Shown here piece by piece: positions 60,091 through 64,000 of a stretch of 64,000 nt of DNA. The notes under the pieces are model-generated. The model was not told the DNA's origin, did no database searches, and saw only the letters and a list, made by a program, of their open reading frames with translations. Numbering within the stretch: position 1 is the first letter of the stretch; the number at the start of each line of letters is the position of its first letter. Both the position numbers and the translations under genes were made by a program. Origin of the DNA: Actinomucor elegans (taxonomy: Eukaryota > Mucoromycota > Mucoromycetes > Mucorales > Mucoraceae); assembly GCA_026027325.1 (NCBI GenBank), contig JAMSLZ010000006.1, positions 434,001 through 498,000 on the forward strand, read 5' to 3'.

Positions 60091-60978
60091 TTACATGTCA
60101 TCAAAGTCTAATAGATCTGCTACACTATGAGTATACATAAAACAAAACCGTTTACTCTACATACCTGCAAGCTCTTGATCTGTAGCCATAGTAATAGGGC
60201 TCATGATACTATTATCATCATGTCCTCCACGTTGTAACCAAGAGTTGATTTGATCTTCAGTCACATCTTCGTGATCATTGTAAGGCGTTTTTTCTAATAC
60301 TGGCCAAGGGTGCTGCAAGAATAGATCCATATCCATCACTGAAGAAGGGTAATAGTTTGGGGTATATAAGGGCATCAATAGATCATCCTGTTCATCGTCT
60401 AGTGAGGAAGTTGTGGATGCACTGGAAGAAGAAGACGAGTAACCATCAGAAGAGACGACTGAAACTGAACCCGAAGCACTAGTCACTAGTTTAATTTGAC
60501 TGATGCTATCGCAATCATCCTCTTCTTCTGGTTGTCGTTTAATTAGGTCTTTATAAATTTGAATATCCTGAGGTTCGTTGGAATGCTTCAGACTGTCCAT
60601 CATTTTAGACTTTGCTCGGAAAAGGTTCTCTCGTAAGTTTCGACTAAGACGTAGGATATCATCATGTTGTGGGCTGAAACTGATCTGTCTGCTCAAGGCC
60701 TTAAGTTCTTGAAGATTCATCTTTTGTTTACCATTGCATGGCTTGCCAAGGATAATCTTTTTCATAACCTTCTTCTTGGGTTTCTTGGGTGAGGATAGTA
60801 GAGGACTCCTATTCTTCTGGTAATCCTTTGGTGAGACATAGGTTGGCTCAATAGAACTAGTTTTTGTATAAGTTTTACGTGTTTGAAAATGATATGGTTG
60901 TTACCTCGTAAAACTGTCATTATACATGAATGAATTGATATGAAAGCCTTGGTTGGGTTCTACGAGATGAGCTTGCAT
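60091..60978 (-). CDS. Uncharacterised nuclear-type acidic protein
   Basis: Exons complement(60091-60116, 60165-60856, 60905-60978), 263 aa. It starts MQAHLVEPNQGFHINSFMYN. A basic cluster SSPKKPKKKVMKK looks like a nuclear localisation signal, followed by a likely conserved helical block (MNLQELKALSRQISFSPQHD, ILRLSRNLRENLFRAKSKMM). Then come a Ser-rich stretch, an acidic region and QINSWLQRGGHDDNS. The last 26-nt micro-exon adds DLLDFDDM, an acidic-hydrophobic tail reminiscent of activation or interaction motifs. I do not recognise the family; a transcriptional cofactor role is conceivable only from composition. Confidence 0.75.
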
Positions 60979-62226
60979 GTTGAAGAAGAGATGAAGAAGC
61001 AGAAGAAAAAAGTTTTTTTTTGGAAAAATGGGACTTGTGAAAAAGCAAGGATAATGAATTTCAAAAAACGCAATGGTTCAAAAGACTTCTTTTTTATTTA
61101 TACTATAACAGTTTGTGTGCATTAAAATAGTGGTACATTAATCCTAGATTTAGATATATGACAGGAACTAATAACAATAATAGACTCACTGCGCTTTTTC
61201 TCGGTAATCTTGACCTTTTAAATTTGGTCCTTGTTGAATTCATCTCCTCTTGATCATTCTGTCAAAGCCTCCAGAAAAAAAATTATTGTATGGAAGCGGA
61301 GAAGTTGGGTAAAGAAGACTGCTTCCGATCAAAAAGGTCCCTGTATTATTTTAATGTCCGAAGCGTATCAATTTTTTGCCGGTTGCCATGGTAACTGTAC
61401 TACGTTTGATTACTACGGAAAGTGAAAATCCGCTCAAACTATTGGTAGCTTATTTCACGTTGTCCTCCAAATAAAAGACAAGAATAAACACGGAGTGCAT
61501 TACATTACATTTTTTAATAACTTTTGAACAAGCATTTCAGTAACAATTGAGCATTTAACATCTAAAACGATAGTATCTTTATTAAAAATGCGCTTCTTTT
61601 TATACGCAGCATGCCTATAATAGCAACAAATGGCGCATATGTGATCATTATTATTTTGTTCAATAATCAATTCTTTCTGTTAGTATTACTTGTAGGCCAC
61701 TATCATATTCAATAAAAAAAAATACCGCAGTTCCACATAGAATTACAGTTCAACCACTCATGAATACATCAGCTTAATTTGATTTCTTTATATACACCTT
61801 ATCAAGGTTATAGTTTAGCGTTGTTTAGGGGGGTGGCTAGCTACGGGCCCCTTTCAAACTACTTATGTAAATAGCTGTATATGCACGCACATACCAATAC
61901 AAATCTACATGGTCAGTCATTCCATTTCACTTCATTGTTAAATGATTTTCTCGGTAGGTCAGCCTTTCTTTGTCAATGCAATTGATATGGTGTAGTTTCA
62001 TTCAGGATTCACCAGGGATTATGATGTTTGTGTATATCGATGTTTGTGTACGTATGCAGGCAGTTTTAATTAATGTCACCTGTTTTTTATAATTATTTTA
62101 TTCTTTTGAGAATGTTCTTACGGTAGACTTTGATTAACGTTATTTGATTGAAATTCTTTGGCCGTTGGCGACTATAAATGCACAAGCTTTTTAATGGAAT
62201 ATGTATTTTTTTATATATATATATAT

Positions 62227-62303
62227 CAGATGTAGCAACTCAATCTGGGTATGAAGCACAAATCTGATGCAAGATTAGATTGAGATTGACCGAAAGATCT
62301 GAC
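62227..62303 (+). repeat. Interspersed ~80-bp repeat, copy 13
   Basis: AGATGTAGCAACTCAATCTG, GGTATGA, TGATGCAAGATTAGATTGAG and GACCGAAAGATCT. Confidence 0.6.
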
Positions 62304-62382
62304 AATGTATACAAAATCCGTTACTAATTATCGATTAATATAGCGTATTTACCATGCTTTAGCTAAATAAAAAGTTTTTCGA

Positions 62383-62464
62383 GTTTAGCTGTGCATTATG
62401 AACATGTAATAATAATCAAATGTGATATATATTAAACCGGTATCGGTAGAGAATTCTAAAGATC
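62383..62464 (+). repeat. Interspersed ~80-bp repeat, copy 14
   Basis: CATTATGAACATGT, AATCAAATGTGATAT, TTAAACCGGTATCGGTAGAG and AATTCTAAAGATC. Confidence 0.5.
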
Positions 62465-62558
62465 ATTACATCTAATCAAAGCTAAAGGCATCGTTTACAA
62501 ACAGTCGATAACGGCGTAATATACTCATAGTAGTTCCACCAAAGAGTAGTTTTAGCAA

Positions 62559-62630
62559 ATACAGCAGCTCATCATTATGAACATGTTCTAGTCATCAAAT
62601 GCGATATTAATAAGAATCGCTTGGTAGAAT
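62559..62630 (+). repeat. Interspersed ~80-bp repeat, copy 15
   Basis: ACAGCAGCTCATCATTATGA, ACATGTTCTAGTCATCAAAT, GCGATATTAATA and ATCGCTTGGTAGA. With copies 13 and 14 it forms a loose head-to-tail cluster. Confidence 0.5.
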
Positions 62631-63479
62631 ATAACGATGACGTTGAAAAATGATCTGATTTCAGAAAAGTCGCTATGTATACCTTTTGGTTCAAATTAGC
62701 TTCTTTTTTTCAGTGTGCAGAAAGCACTTCTGAGATCCAATCAATTGGCAGCTTATGTTTAGTACATTCAAAAATGTCCAAAAATATTATTTTCGTATTT
62801 TATTGCGTATTAAATATACGAGTTAGGATCGCACTTTTAAAACGTCGCAGAAACTACTTGATGGGCCATTGCTTCCCAATCAAGACGATGTAGCTTCATA
62901 GAGGTTTATCTTTGGATCCCTTCTTGATAATATTAAAGATATTTTAAAATTATAGTTCCTAACACTGTTCTTCTTCGTACTGTTAAAGTAACCAATGTAA
63001 TTGATTATGTTTATTTTGTATAATAAACTAGAACAACTATAATAAAGCAAGTAAAGTGTATACTAAACCTCCTACATAGGTTCAATCAACTTTTGTCTGC
63101 CTTTAAACTCTAAATTGTTACACTACACTATGTCTTGTATTTTGTGTTACCCTAAGGTAGCACTTCCATTATTGACAGTATCATAGATCAAAGTATGATA
63201 GTTTGAAGGCTTACTATAGCTAGAATTCAGTTTAACGATAGTCTACTTAACTATACTGTTGATTTAATAGCATTTTTTTTCTTTACGACGATAATCGGCC
63301 CAGTCCGAGAACTACTAATGATTAACGATATTGCGAGACAAATAAATGCTTCCGCCATATTACTAAATAAAGAAGGTGCAAAGCTTCTATCAAGTTGAAA
63401 TTATTTGGTTAATGAAGGCTGTATATTAACAAATGAATGTAGGATATATATACATCGTTAGAGCTGACTTGACATCTTA

Positions 63480-63545
63480 ATAGATGAATTAGCACATTTA
63501 GCGCGTAAACCACTAAGCAGATGTGACATTTGACCAGGATCCATG
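63480..63545 (+). repeat. Interspersed ~80-bp repeat, copy 16
   Basis: TTAGCACATTTAGCGCGTAA, ACCACTAAGCAGATGTGACA and TTTGACCAGGATCC. Confidence 0.5.
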
Positions 63546-63593
63546 ACAACCTCTCATGTTGAATAGGCGCATCATGTCTATTTTTTTTTTTCA

Positions 63594-63836
63594 GTCTTTG
63601 ATTTTTGGTATTTTGGGCTCAGAAACCAACTAAAAAATGGAACCGTCATAATAGAAGAGGTGGTAAAAGACGTGACTGGACTTTGTAGGTTTAATAATGT
63701 TACATTTTATAAAGATAAAATGGAAGGTCTTCCTGCAGGAATCAAAAAGACTGCATATTTGAAGACCATTACGTCCTTACTCAGGCTAGATGCAATTATG
63801 AAACTACATTCATTGAAAATATTTTGTTTAGTTTAA
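63594..63836 (+). other. Unassigned open frame, possible exon or remnant
   Basis: An 80-codon open frame with no ATG at its start follows a pyrimidine-rich TTTTTTTCAG, an acceptor-like signal. It reads VFDFWYFGLRNQLKNGTVII and on through LPAGIKKTAYLKTITSLLRL to a TAA. It looks somewhat protein-like, but no upstream exon and no family could be identified. Confidence 0.2.
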
Positions 63837-64000
63837 GTAACGCTTGGAAAGGAAAACTCTCTTGACTTCTTGGCAATTTCATAATTTGGAAGATGAACCA
63901 CCATCGGCCAATATATCCACCCATTCTTCTATCAATTAGTATTCAACAAATCTCTACATTATTCTTCAAGTGATCCCCGTCTAATGGTTGTATTTATATG

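Larger units (their letters stand above)
60979..64000. other. Gene-poor right end
   Basis: 3 kb of AT-rich DNA with four interspersed-repeat copies (62227-62303, 62383-62464, 62559-62630 and 63480-63545, all plus). One unassigned open frame sits at 63594-63836. No other gene is supported. Confidence 0.5.

Noticed and set aside
2231..63545. Interspersed repeat as tRNA-derived SINE
   Set aside because: One copy has a weak GGTTAGTATTCC resemblance to a B box on the reverse strand, but it is not kept in other copies and there is no A box or tail.

Overview
The window is nuclear DNA of an early-diverging filamentous fungus, most likely a Mucoromycota (Mucorales) species. It is AT-rich and has about 20 protein-coding genes on both strands. 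Most are split by many very short introns (about 45-65 nt, donors GTAAG/GTATG, acceptors TAG/CAG) and are separated by AT-rich spacers of 0.1-3 kb. The gene content is eukaryotic: RhoGEF and RhoGAP, proteasome beta-1, COP9 signalosome subunit 6, SPT2, CDP-DAG synthase, sphingolipid C9-methyltransferase and a Rsp5-type ubiquitin-ligase adaptor. The species itself cannot be fixed from sequence reading. Exon boundaries were placed by hand from splice signals and frame continuity.

Layout, left to right. 1-1735: 3' part of a DH-PH RhoGEF. 2954-3430: a broken ORF remnant. 3897-6845: cytochrome c peroxidase and a peroxisomal PMP47-type carrier, divergently transcribed. 6846-10091: gene-poor. 10092-13980: sphingolipid C9-methyltransferase, tail to tail with a LRWD1-like WD40 protein that has a 1-nt frameshift. 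14683-17467: a frameshifted F-box protein and proteasome beta-1. 19988-23305: an amino-acid permease tail to tail with CSN6. 25531-26999: a four-CBS-domain protein. 28552-33790: a complete Plavaka/CACTA-like DNA transposon with terminal inverted repeats, a TAAC target duplication, a six-exon 930-aa transposase, a divergent 201-aa accessory gene and repeat-rich subterminal ends. 36838-38442: PHO89-type phosphate transporter. 39898-43239: Bem3-like PX-PH-RhoGAP. 45165-45432: a 73-aa secreted, possibly GPI-anchored protein. 48213-51384: SPT2 and CDP-DAG synthase, tail to tail. 52775-55860: an N6-adenine DNA methyltransferase of bacterial type IIG/Eco57I-TaqI architecture. 55963-60978: an Ssh4/Ear1-like adaptor and two uncharacterised proteins. 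60979-64000: gene-poor.

Two things stand out. The first is the 995-aa bacterial-type adenine DNA methyltransferase in an intron-bearing fungal gene. It has motifs I and IV and a specificity-like C-terminal half but no visible nuclease. It matters because early-diverging fungi are known to carry abundant N6-methyladenine, attributed so far to other (MT-A70-type) enzymes. The second is a degenerate interspersed repeat of about 75-80 bp, seen at least 16 times in both orientations and only between genes or mobile elements, that matches no element class I recognise.

Functionally the genes are mostly unlinked housekeeping functions. A RhoGEF and a Cdc42-type RhoGAP (polarity), CDP-DAG synthase and sphingolipid methyltransferase (membrane lipids), and proteasome, CSN and Rsp5-adaptor genes (ubiquitin pathway) share the window, but nothing indicates operon-like organisation.
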